Shown: one piece after another, positions 45,101-51,557 of the stretch
Layout: each line of letters starts with the position of its first letter
Position numbering within the stretch: position 1 is the stretch's first letter
Assembly (NCBI RefSeq): GCF_947492965.1
Contig: NZ_CANLOZ010000003.1
Span: forward strand, 496,001 to 560,000
Direction: 5' to 3'
Source of the DNA: an uncultured Aquimarina sp.
GTDB lineage: Bacteria > Bacteroidota > Bacteroidia > Flavobacteriales > Flavobacteriaceae
Length of the DNA: 64,000 nucleotides
The notes under the pieces: generated by a model
Told to the model about the DNA's origin: nothing
The model's database searches: none
The model's input: only the letters and a program-made list of their open reading frames with translations
Position numbers and translations under genes: made by a program

Positions 45101-46931
45101 AACGTTAAAAGGAGAAGTATTTGAATACAATTCCACGAACACTGCTTTTACAGTAGATGCTACCTTTACTGGATTTACAGATACACCGCCAGCAGGAAGT
45201 CCTAAAGCAAGTTCTTGTCAAACAGAAGATGCAACAGGTTGGGTATATTATACAGGAATCAGTGGAACGATTACACAAATTGGAGGTGATTTAAGTTATG
45301 ATATCTCCAGAAGAGGTGAAGCTTTTCAGGTAGGAAATGGTGCTAACGTATTCGAATATACTCCAGCTGTTTACGGAGGATCTGGATGGTTTAACTTAGA
45401 AGGAAACCCAGATTCGTTTGGAGATTTTAATATAAACTTAGGAGATTGCATTTCTCAAGGACAAGGACAAGTACAGTATTTATGGTCTACAGGAGAAACT
45501 ACACAAAGTATTACCGTTTCACCTGAAGAAGATACTACATATACTGTTACAGTAACTGGATGTACAGAGTGTGTTGGAGAAGATGAGGTAACTGTTACCG
45601 TTGATAATGCTACTGCAGATGCTGGTGATGATCAAGTTATTTGTGTTGGAGAAACAGCTACATTAACAGTTGTTGGAGAAGGAGCTATTCTATGGTCTAC
45701 AGGAGAAACTACAGCAAGTATTGATGTTTCGCCAGATGCTACAACAGAATATACAGTTACAGTAACCAATGGTGAGTGTTCTGCTACAGATGAGGTAGTA
45801 GTAACAGTAGGTTCGGCTACAGCCGATGCTGGAGATGATCAAGTTATTTGCGTTGGAGAAACGGCAACACTAACTGTTGTTGGAGAAGGAGCTATTCTAT
45901 GGTCTACAGGAGAAACTACAGCAAGTATTGATGTTTCGCCAGATGCTACAACAGAATATACAGTTACAGTAACGAATGGAAACTGTTCTGCTACAGATGA
46001 AGTAACAGTTACAGTAAATTCAGCAACTGCAGATGCAGGAGAGGATCAAACAATCACGGTAGGAGAAACCGCTACACTAACTGTTGTTGGAGAAGGAGCT
46101 ATTCTATGGTCTACAGGAGAAACTACAGCTAGTATCGAAGTTTCACCACAAGAAACTACAACATACACTGTTGCCATAACTAATAATGGATGTACAGCAA
46201 CTGATGAAGTTACGGTATTTGTAGAAGGTTGTTCACTAGTTGCTGACGCTGGAGAAGATCAGGAAATCTGTTTAGGAGAGGAAGTTGTATTGTCGGTAGA
46301 AGGGGAAGGAGATATCTTATGGTCTACAGGAGAAACAACTAGAACTATAACAGTATCACCAGGAAATACAACTACTTATTCTGTAATTGTTACAGATGGA
46401 GCTTGTGAATCTATGGATGAAGTTATAGTAGGAGTAACGATATTAGAGGTAAGTGCTGGAAGAGATAGATTTTTATGTGAAGGTTTTGGAGAGGAGGCAA
46501 CTTTAACAGCTTCTATCGGAGATAGTTATTTATGGTCTAACGGAGAAACAACAAGAACTATTATTGTATCTCCACCAGTTACTACGAATTATACAGTTAC
46601 AGTAACTACAGGAAACTGTAGCGATTCTGATGAGGTTACCGTATTTGTGGATAATTGTGATGAGAGTATTATAAGTACAAAACTATATCCAACAGTATTA
46701 CATTCTGGAGAAGATATGACCATAGATATCATGTCTAAGAAAGAACAAAATGTAAGAGTAACTATCTACAATATGAATGGTTCAAGAATGACTCCTACAA
46801 AAGAGTCAGTAATTACGAATGGTAAAAATTCGTTAGTGTTTAACATGACACAATCAATGGAATCAGGAGTGTATGTAGTGAAGATACACAAAGAAGAAGG
46901 TGTTGAATATAAGAAGTTTATTATAGAATAA
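42135..46931 (+). CDS. Giant T9SS surface protein: choice-of-anchor A, nine Ig-like repeats, three inserted domains
   Basis: 1598 residues. A long signal sequence (hydrophobic core about 22-38, TIFSLTMIVIFMMT). A choice-of-anchor A domain (about 55-340, starting LGEALGYNAFVRYN). Then nine Ig/PKD-like repeats that begin DAGEDQ-x3-C-x-G-E-x-V/A-T-L-T and end LWSTGETT-x-S-I-T-V. Repeats 1, 2 and 4 are split by a roughly 165-residue Cys-rich domain (nt 43266-43769, 44002-44495, 44944-45450) with RGPSFQLGNGAN-like and GDFNFNLGDC motifs. The last 80 residues (STKLYPTVLHSGEDMTIDIM...GVYVVKIHKEEG) are a T9SS sorting domain. Probably an adhesin or surface filament; ligand unknown. Ends at a strong terminator. 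Confidence 0.9.
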   Translation: MSIFTKKLNSLSRKISATNVGATIFSLTMIVIFMMTTGFNSVLDKNNSAPATVCSNPLGEALGYNAFVRYNTTLKGGDTEGPIALGGNLTMDGIITVAAQTAGTNFFNGDDQPSSLVVNGRIIYTSGEGIHLNQGYVKVGDLNGSSVFDLDRNNASVNTRVTSGDYDAKPRVQVQRKQVENSVSNGGLIDFEAAFRAFETRSLDYSLLTPNLTVSSDNKISLAPNTVNVLNLTGAQLQNLPYLTFENAPNQDTPLIINVDAPGDFEWNILNIAGIGDPQGAFIIWNFYNNNSITLKGGSTIIGSLFAPKSDVTKDSSGNINGQVIAANYYHIQGELHQHVFDACTDNNICELTVDAGEDSEFCGEGEVTLTARVNGASECVDCIGTYGVENTNNCRRDQDYVMWLTDGSNPRWFSNVDLEWNELADGTATLTGTIFDHTLTQTTYEVNAVLSGKTFSTPANSPKNHECNSENTNDWVYYTELAGTVTSTDGSWSIDLSRRGPSFQLGNGANVTETELGKLGACGWFNTTDGQYNRGDFNFNLGDCVTTTNTEVSYLWSTGETTPSITVNEGGTYTVTVKDCENCEASDAVEVIINEAPTVNAGDDQEICLGDEVTLTATTDNNESCESCVEYGIQDTEYCRGDQNYVLWLEGNRFFSNVDLEWNELADGTATLKGTVFDYTVTQSNYEVDVVFTGKTSVAPANSPKSHVCNDENESAWEYYTEFTGTITSEDGSWSTSLTRRGPAFQMGNGANQTETELGKFGACGWFDTDDNEYPVGDFNFNFGDCISSETSNTTFLWSTGETTASITVSPEEDTTYSVTVTNCNGCTATDEVVVTVKSAVVDAGDDQNVCLGEEVTLTATGEGTFVWSTGETTESITVSPTETTTYTVTATSGSCEATDSVTVVVNDPVIVDAGEDQEICLGEEVTLTAQATGIDNCGDCIEYGIKDTDYCRGRHHQFVVFINDNGTRLWFRNVDLVWSENAVDGTATLKGEVFEYNSTNTAFTVDATFTGFTDTPPAGSPKASSCQTEDATGWVYYTGISGTITQIGGDLSYDISRRGEAFQVGNGANVFEYTPAVYGGSGWFNLEGNPDSFGDFNINLGDCISQGQGQVQYLWSTGETTQSITVSPEEDTTYTVTVTGCTECVGEDEVTVTVDNATADAGDDQVICVGETATLTVVGEGAILWSTGETTASIDVSPDATTEYTVTVTNGECSATDEVVVTVGSATADAGDDQVICVGETATLTVVGEGAILWSTGETTASIDVSPDATTEYTVTVTNGNCSATDEVTVTVNSATADAGEDQTITVGETATLTVVGEGAILWSTGETTASIEVSPQETTTYTVAITNNGCTATDEVTVFVEGCSLVADAGEDQEICLGEEVVLSVEGEGDILWSTGETTRTITVSPGNTTTYSVIVTDGACESMDEVIVGVTILEVSAGRDRFLCEGFGEEATLTASIGDSYLWSNGETTRTIIVSPPVTTNYTVTVTTGNCSDSDEVTVFVDNCDESIISTKLYPTVLHSGEDMTIDIMSKKEQNVRVTIYNMNGSRMTPTKESVITNGKNSLVFNMTQSMESGVYVVKIHKEEGVEYKKFIIE
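45616..46242 (+). repeat. Tandem 207-bp repeats inside the surface-protein gene
   Basis: Three in-frame units of 207 bp (69 codons). Units 1 and 2 are identical over 98 bp (45669-45766 and 45876-45973); unit 3 matches the first part from 46083. The high identity at silent positions shows recent duplication or gene conversion. Confidence 0.85.
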
Positions 46932-46959
46932 TACTTTCTTCGATATAGCTTAAAATTTG

Positions 46960-46998
46960 AAAGCGCTCTAAAAAGTAACACTTTTTAGAGCGCTTTTT
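46960..46998 (+). terminator. Strong Rho-independent terminator
   Basis: Perfect 17-bp stem (46960-46976 with 46980-46996), 3-base loop AAC, then T-run. Ends the giant surface-protein transcript. Confidence 0.88.
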
Positions 46999-47055
46999 CT
47001 ATCTAACAATTTCTTAACTCTAAGAATTCGTAAAATAGACGTAATTTATTATTAT

Positions 47056-47064
47056 GGTAACATT
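47056..47064 (+). promoter_or_regulatory. GGTAACATT motif upstream of the choice-of-anchor I gene
   Basis: GGTAACATT lies 51 bases before the ATG at 47116, in the right direction, as in the ECF-like promoters at 11269 and 51473. The GAA at +14 is missing (CAT instead; GAA occurs after 21 bases), so the match is partial. The same word also occurs once inside this gene (47556), so chance is possible. Confidence 0.25.
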
Positions 47065-47115
47065 AAGGATATATGCATTATTGAATTTAGCTAGCTAACG
47101 CAAATCAAATTAATA

Positions 47116-48642
47116 ATGAAAATCTTTAACAAATCAAGTCTATTTGTAATTGGGGCTTTAGGATTATTTTATTCTTGTAATCTCGATGATTATCAAGGTG
47201 GAGGTGGTAATACAGACGACCTTACGTTTAACAAAATCGGAGGATTTATCAACGGAACTGGAGATGAAGGCTTTGCAGAAATTTCTGCTTTTGATCCAGA
47301 AACAGCAAAACTGTTTGTAGTTAATCCTAATGATGTGGAACTTTCTGTATGGGATCTTTCTAATCCTTCTAATCCAGTAGCTGGCACAGATATTTCTTTA
47401 AACGGAATTCCTAATAGTGTAGCAGTACATGATGGACTGGTTGCTGTAGCGTTAGAAAATGCAGCAGATAAACAGGCAAATGGTACAGTAGCAACATACG
47501 ATGCAGATTCACAAACTTTGCTAACAACCTATCAAGCAGGAGCATTACCAGACATGGTAACATTTAGTCCAAATGGCAAATATATTATAGCTGCAAATGA
47601 AGGAGAGCCAAACGATGAGTATACCATTGATCCAGAAGGTTCTGTAACGATTATAGAAGTAGCAACAGGTCAAGTGCACCAGGTAACGTTTACTAGGTTT
47701 AATGGTGTTTCTATTGGCAATGATTTTAGGGTTTTTGGTCCAAATGCAACATTTGCTCAGGATATAGAACCAGAATATATAGCTGTATCTGATGATTCTA
47801 GAACAGCGTATGTAGCATTACAAGAAAATAATGGTATTGCCGTAATAGACTTAAGAACTAAAACGGTACGTTATATTACTGGTTTGGGAACTAAGGATTA
47901 TTCATTACCAGAAAACCAGATCGATGCGAGTGATCGAGATGATATTGTTGGAAACTTTCAGAACTGGCCAGTATTAGGGTATTATCATCCAGATGCTATG
48001 ACATTTGCTAAAATACGTGGAGCGAGATTTTTAATTACTGCAAACGAAGGTGATGCAAGAGATTATGATGGATATTCTGAAGAAGAAAGAGTAAAAGATT
48101 TAACACTTGATCCTACTGCATATCCAGATGCTGAGACATTACAATTAGACGAAAATCTTGGACGTTTAAAGACAACTACTGCTAATGGTGATATAGACGG
48201 AGATGGTGATGTAGATCAAATCTATGCTTATGGAGGAAGATCTTTTACCATTTGGACTACAACAGGAGCAAAAGTATACGATAGTGGTGATCAGATTGCA
48301 AGAACCGTATTTGAATTTGATCCTAGCGCCTTTAATAGTAATGAAGGAGATGGAGTAGATAATAGATCTGATGATAAAGGAGCAGAGCCAGAAGCTGTAG
48401 AAGTGCTAAAAGTTGACGGAAGTACGTTGTTGTTTGTAGGTTTAGAAAGAACAGGAGGAGTAATGGTGTATGATATTTCTAATCCAGTAAATCCGAGGTT
48501 TATCGATTGGTTGCGTGATGCAGCTGATATCTCTCCAGAAGGATTGATTACCGTTAAAGCAGAGGATAGTCCAACAGGTAATGCTTTGGTGATTGTTACA
48601 CACGAAGTATCTAATTCTGTGGCTATCTACGAGGTGAAATAA
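47116..48642 (+). CDS. Choice-of-anchor I domain lipoprotein
   Basis: 508 residues. Lipobox FYSC (Cys 21), then a Gly/Asn linker and a beta-propeller-like choice-of-anchor I domain: LSVWDLSNPSNPVAGTDISL, GIPNSVAVHDGLVAVALENAADKQANG, PDMVTFSPNGKYIIAANEGEPNDEY, MTFAKIRGARFLITANEGDARDYDGY and the C-terminal RTGGVMVYDISNPVNPRF. This family is often annotated as an alkaline-phosphatase-like or surface protein; enzymatic activity is unproven. NEGD/NEGEP acidic motifs suggest metal binding. Anchored on the membrane by lipid rather than by T9SS. Confidence 0.85.
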   Translation: MKIFNKSSLFVIGALGLFYSCNLDDYQGGGGNTDDLTFNKIGGFINGTGDEGFAEISAFDPETAKLFVVNPNDVELSVWDLSNPSNPVAGTDISLNGIPNSVAVHDGLVAVALENAADKQANGTVATYDADSQTLLTTYQAGALPDMVTFSPNGKYIIAANEGEPNDEYTIDPEGSVTIIEVATGQVHQVTFTRFNGVSIGNDFRVFGPNATFAQDIEPEYIAVSDDSRTAYVALQENNGIAVIDLRTKTVRYITGLGTKDYSLPENQIDASDRDDIVGNFQNWPVLGYYHPDAMTFAKIRGARFLITANEGDARDYDGYSEEERVKDLTLDPTAYPDAETLQLDENLGRLKTTTANGDIDGDGDVDQIYAYGGRSFTIWTTTGAKVYDSGDQIARTVFEFDPSAFNSNEGDGVDNRSDDKGAEPEAVEVLKVDGSTLLFVGLERTGGVMVYDISNPVNPRFIDWLRDAADISPEGLITVKAEDSPTGNALVIVTHEVSNSVAIYEVK

Positions 48643-48743
48643 AAGCATCCATAAAAATTTTGATGTTTTACAGTAACCAACTTATATAGATTTGTTTATA
48701 TCTTTGAGGTAAGTAATTATTTCACTGACTGACTATCAATTAT

Positions 48744-48793
48744 GAAAAAGTTCAATAGGTCGATGCGCTGACCGTTGAGCTTTTTCGTTTTTT
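48744..48793 (+). terminator. Terminator after the choice-of-anchor I gene
   Basis: GAAAAAGTTCAA (48744-48755) pairs with TTGAGCTTTTTC (48775-48786) with one wobble; a second stem GGTC/GACC (48758-48761 and 48770-48773) sits inside. A T-rich run follows. Confidence 0.65.
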
Positions 48794-48861
48794 ACACCTA
48801 TTTCATTACATTTTATTTACTTCATCTTACAGGATCAATAGTTTAGGAAGAATAAAAAGAC

Positions 48862-48869
48862 TAATTTTG
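48862..48869 (+). promoter_or_regulatory. Bacteroidota -7 element for der
   Basis: TAATTTTG fits TAnnTTTG, 23 bases before the ATG of der. Confidence 0.5.
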
Positions 48870-48892
48870 CACAAATTTTAGAATTCGAGATA

Positions 48893-50200
48893 ATGAGCAA
48901 TATAGTGGCAATTGTAGGGAGACCAAATGTAGGAAAATCTACTTTTTTTAATAGACTGATCCAAAGGAGAGAAGCTATCGTAGATGCGGTGAGTGGAGTT
49001 ACTCGTGATCGTCACTATGGTAAGAGTGATTGGAATGGAAAAGAATTCTCATTGATCGATACAGGTGGTTATGTAGTTGGTAGTGATGATATCTTCGAAG
49101 CAGAAATCGATAAGCAAGTAGAACTTGCTATCGATGAAGCCGATGCAATTATCTTTATGGTAGATGTAGAATCTGGTATTACTGGTATGGATGAAGAAGT
49201 CGCCAATCTGTTGCGCAAAGTAGATAAGCCAATTTTTGTAGCGGTAAATAAGGTTGATAATGCCAAAAGAGCTGCTGATGCTGTTGAGTTCTATAATCTG
49301 GGATTAGGAGAATATTATACTATTGCTAGTATTAACGGAAGCGGTACAGGAGAATTATTAGATGCTTTAGTAGAAGCTCTGCCAGAACAAGAAGAAGAAG
49401 AAGTTTCTGAGCTACCACGTTTTGCTGTAGTAGGAAGACCAAATGCTGGAAAATCGTCTTTTATTAATGCCCTTATCGGCGAAGATCGATATATAGTTAC
49501 AGATATCGCGGGAACTACAAGAGATGCTATTGATACCAAGTACAATCGTTTTGGTTTTGAATTTAATCTTGTAGATACTGCAGGAATCCGACGTAAATCG
49601 AAGGTGAAAGAAGATTTAGAATTTTATTCCGTAATGCGATCGGTAAGAGCGATAGAACATAGTGATGTATGTTTATTGTTAGTAGATGCTACGCGAGGAT
49701 TTGATTCACAAGTGCAGAATATATTTTGGTTAGCAGAACGCAACCGAAAAGGAATTGTAATTCTGGTAAATAAATGGGATCTGATCGAAAATAAGGAAAG
49801 CAATACCCTTAAAGATTTCGAAAAGTATATTCGTAAGCAAATAGAGCCATTTACAGACGTGCCTATTGTGTTTATATCTGCGTTAACCAAGCAACGTATA
49901 TTTAAAGCCATTGAAACGGCTGTAGAAGTGTATAAAAATCGTTCTAAAAAGATCAAAACGAGTGTTATGAACGATACCATGCTTCCTATTATTGAGCATA
50001 ATCCACCACCTGCGTATAAAGGAAAGTATGTAAAGATTAAATATTGCATGCAATTACCTACACCTCAACCGCAGTTTGCATTTTTCTGTAATCTACCACA
50101 ATACATCAGAGATCCGTATAAACGCTTTATCGAAAATCAATTACGAAAACAATTTGATTTTCATGGTGTACCCGTAGCAGTGTATTTTAGGAAAAAGTAA
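48893..50200 (+). CDS. der: Ribosome-assembly GTPase Der (EngA)
   Basis: 435 residues with two GTPase domains in tandem and a C-terminal KH-like domain, the hallmark of Der. Domain 1: [22 protein letters not shown]. Domain 2: [14 protein letters not shown] (about 181-194), DTAG, NKWD. KH-like part about 355-435 ([16 protein letters not shown]). Needed for 50S subunit maturation. Intact; own promoter; REP-like repeat follows. Confidence 0.97.
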   Translation: MSNIVAIVGRPNVGKSTFFNRLIQRREAIVDAVSGVTRDRHYGKSDWNGKEFSLIDTGGYVVGSDDIFEAEIDKQVELAIDEADAIIFMVDVESGITGMDEEVANLLRKVDKPIFVAVNKVDNAKRAADAVEFYNLGLGEYYTIASINGSGTGELLDALVEALPEQEEEEVSELPRFAVVGRPNAGKSSFINALIGEDRYIVTDIAGTTRDAIDTKYNRFGFEFNLVDTAGIRRKSKVKEDLEFYSVMRSVRAIEHSDVCLLLVDATRGFDSQVQNIFWLAERNRKGIVILVNKWDLIENKESNTLKDFEKYIRKQIEPFTDVPIVFISALTKQRIFKAIETAVEVYKNRSKKIKTSVMNDTMLPIIEHNPPPAYKGKYVKIKYCMQLPTPQPQFAFFCNLPQYIRDPYKRFIENQLRKQFDFHGVPVAVYFRKK

Positions 50201-50261
50201 ACCCTGAAAATGAAGCAATCAAGATAGCGTGGATTTGCAATCTGTCTGACACTAATTCTTC

Positions 50262-50409
50262 AATCGCTGCCGCTAGTTTGTAACTAGTGGCTTTCCTATT
50301 GTATTATCCAAATAAATCTAGCACCCAATAGCAAAGCTCGCGAAGTATACAACAGATGTATTAGGAAACTTATACTTTCTACTCATATTACCAAATAAAA
50401 CAAAAGCTA
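50262..50409 (+). repeat. Diverged direct repeat, copy A, with REP-like hairpin
   Basis: About 145 bases homologous to 51046-51195 in the same orientation. It opens with a hairpin, GCCGCTAGTT/AACTAGTGGC (50269-50291, loop TGT), and continues with a shared body (for example AGCAAAGCT, CAACAGAT, TATTAGGAAACTT, CTTTCTACT). It ends at a second hairpin whose stem differs between copies. Confidence 0.65.
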
Positions 50410-50430
50410 TACCGATATAGTATAGCTTTT
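50402..50430. terminator. Hairpin at the end of repeat copy A
   Basis: AAAAGCTATAC (50402-50412) and GTATAGCTTTT (50420-50430), perfect 11-bp stem, 7-base loop, A-run/T-run flanks. Could act as a terminator for der. Confidence 0.6.
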
Positions 50431-50462
50431 AGATTGCTTGTTTGTTATTGCCAATCTTTGAC

Positions 50463-50490
50463 GCCACTAGTCACAGACTAGCGGTAGCGG
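50463..50490 (-). repeat. REP-like hairpin, opposite orientation
   Basis: GCCACTAGTC-ACA-GACTAGCGGT followed by AGCGG is the reverse-oriented form of the hairpin that opens repeats A and B. Together with copy A it brackets the sequence just downstream of the lipoprotein gene. Confidence 0.55.
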
Positions 50491-50499
50491 GGATCTGGA

Positions 50500-50949
50500 T
50501 TATTTAAATCCGCATAAGGCATTACTATAGACTATTTCATATTTAATCTTCTTAGAATATTGATCTTTACTAATATAAATATATTTACCTTTTTTTGTGT
50601 TTTCCAAATCAAGTGTAAAAGAATAACCATTATCTAATTCAGTAATTTCTGTTCTATAATTTCTATTAATACAAATAACTTTAGCTAATCCCATGGATTT
50701 ATCACTGTGGATTTGTTGATTTAATAATGAATCTGAATCATTTGTTACTAGAATTTTCTCTCCATTGAAAGCTGATTTAAAAACAATCAATGAATATTTA
50801 TCGTCTAAAGCATTAAATGCTGTAAGAGCTTTTTTCTCTTGATAATCTTTTTTAGGAGTACATAACTCATCATTAAAATAAGATTTAGGAACGGTCGAAC
50901 AACTAAGGCATAAAATTATAGTTCCTAAAAAAATAAGTGCTTTTTGCAT
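50500..50949 (-). CDS. Hypothetical lipoprotein
   Basis: 149 residues from the ATG at 50949 (MQKALIFLGTIILCLSC, lipobox Cys 17); a start nine codons upstream exists but spoils the signal. The mature part has about 130 residues, probably beta-rich, with YSLIVFKSAFNGEKILVTNDSDSLLNQQIHSDKSMGLAKVI; no family recognised. The gene is framed by REP-like direct repeats (50262 and 51046), suggesting it could be an inserted cassette. Confidence 0.7.
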   Translation of the reverse strand: MQKALIFLGTIILCLSCSTVPKSYFNDELCTPKKDYQEKKALTAFNALDDKYSLIVFKSAFNGEKILVTNDSDSLLNQQIHSDKSMGLAKVICINRNYRTEITELDNGYSFTLDLENTKKGKYIYISKDQYSKKIKYEIVYSNALCGFK

Positions 50950-51045
50950 TTTGAAATTATTTTTGTTGACTTTCAACTTGTTTAAGTAATATACTTCTTT
51001 GTTCTTTCAATACATTAGTATCTGTATTTGATGGTGTTTCTTTCC

Positions 51046-51195
51046 CGTCGCTGCCGCTAGTTTGTAACTGGTGGCTTTTCTATTTTATTAACCTAAATTA
51101 ATCTAGCAGCCAAATAATAAAGCTAGTAAAGTATGCAACAGATATATTAGGAAACTTTTGCTTTCTACTTATTACATCAAATTAAACAAAAGTTG
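51046..51195 (+). repeat. Diverged direct repeat, copy B, with REP-like hairpin
   Basis: Homologous to 50262-50409, estimated by eye at three quarters to four fifths identical. Opening hairpin GCCGCTAGTT/AACTGGTGGC at 51053-51075, then the same body blocks in the same order. Confidence 0.65.
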
Positions 51196-51223
51196 TGAAA
51201 TGGTACGTACAACTTTTGTTTTT
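51184..51223. terminator. Hairpin at the end of repeat copy B
   Basis: AAACAAAAGTTGT (51184-51196) and ACAACTTTTGTTT (51209-51221), 13-bp stem. It occupies the same place as the hairpin at 50402, but both arms have changed together (AGCT/AGCT versus AGTT/AACT), so structure rather than sequence is kept. Confidence 0.6.
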
Positions 51224-51239
51224 AAATGTGTTGTGCTAA

Positions 51240-51260
51240 GCACGAGCAAAACGTTCGTGC
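51240..51260. repeat. Small REP-like hairpin
   Basis: GCACGA (51240-51245) and TCGTGC (51255-51260), loop 9 bases, in an extragenic region already rich in hairpins. It also overlaps GTGC-TAA-GCAC just before. Confidence 0.4.
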
Positions 51261-51472
51261 CAGCAGTGGAATTTCGTTTTCTGAAATACTGTCTCTTCCT
51301 AAAAAAGTTTATATTAATCCTAAAATAGATTTACATGATTTTTTATGTGTTTTTAGAGTTATTTTCTTAATAAAAATATAATCTAAAAAAATGGTTGAGT
51401 GCAGATTTTCTCAATTTCTTTCTTCTCTTAAAAGTGGTATATAAACTTTTTCAAAAAAAAGCATAAAATGAA

Positions 51473-51496
51473 GGTAACATTTTTGCTTTTACGAAC
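51473..51496 (+). promoter_or_regulatory. ECF-sigma-like promoter candidate for the barrel gene
   Basis: GGTAACATTTTT (51473-51484) with GAAC exactly 14 bases after GGTAAC (51493-51496), the same spacing as at 11269. Predicted start about 51504, 54 bases before the ATG. Confidence 0.45.
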
Positions 51497-51557
51497 ACTT
51501 AATGAATAATGGATAATTAGTTTTAAGTAATCACAAATTCTTCAATCAATTTTATAC

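Larger units (their letters stand above)
50977..51557. other. Repeat-rich intergenic region
   Basis: 581 bases without a gene. Contains direct repeat copy B (51046-51195), its hairpin (51184-51221), another small REP-like hairpin GCACGA/TCGTGC (51240-51260), and the ECF-like promoter at 51473 for the barrel gene. Confidence 0.65.

Noticed and set aside
45616..46242. Regular tandem repeats resembling an array
   Set aside because: The units are 207 bp, in frame within one protein-coding gene and without spacers, so this is not a CRISPR array. None was seen elsewhere.
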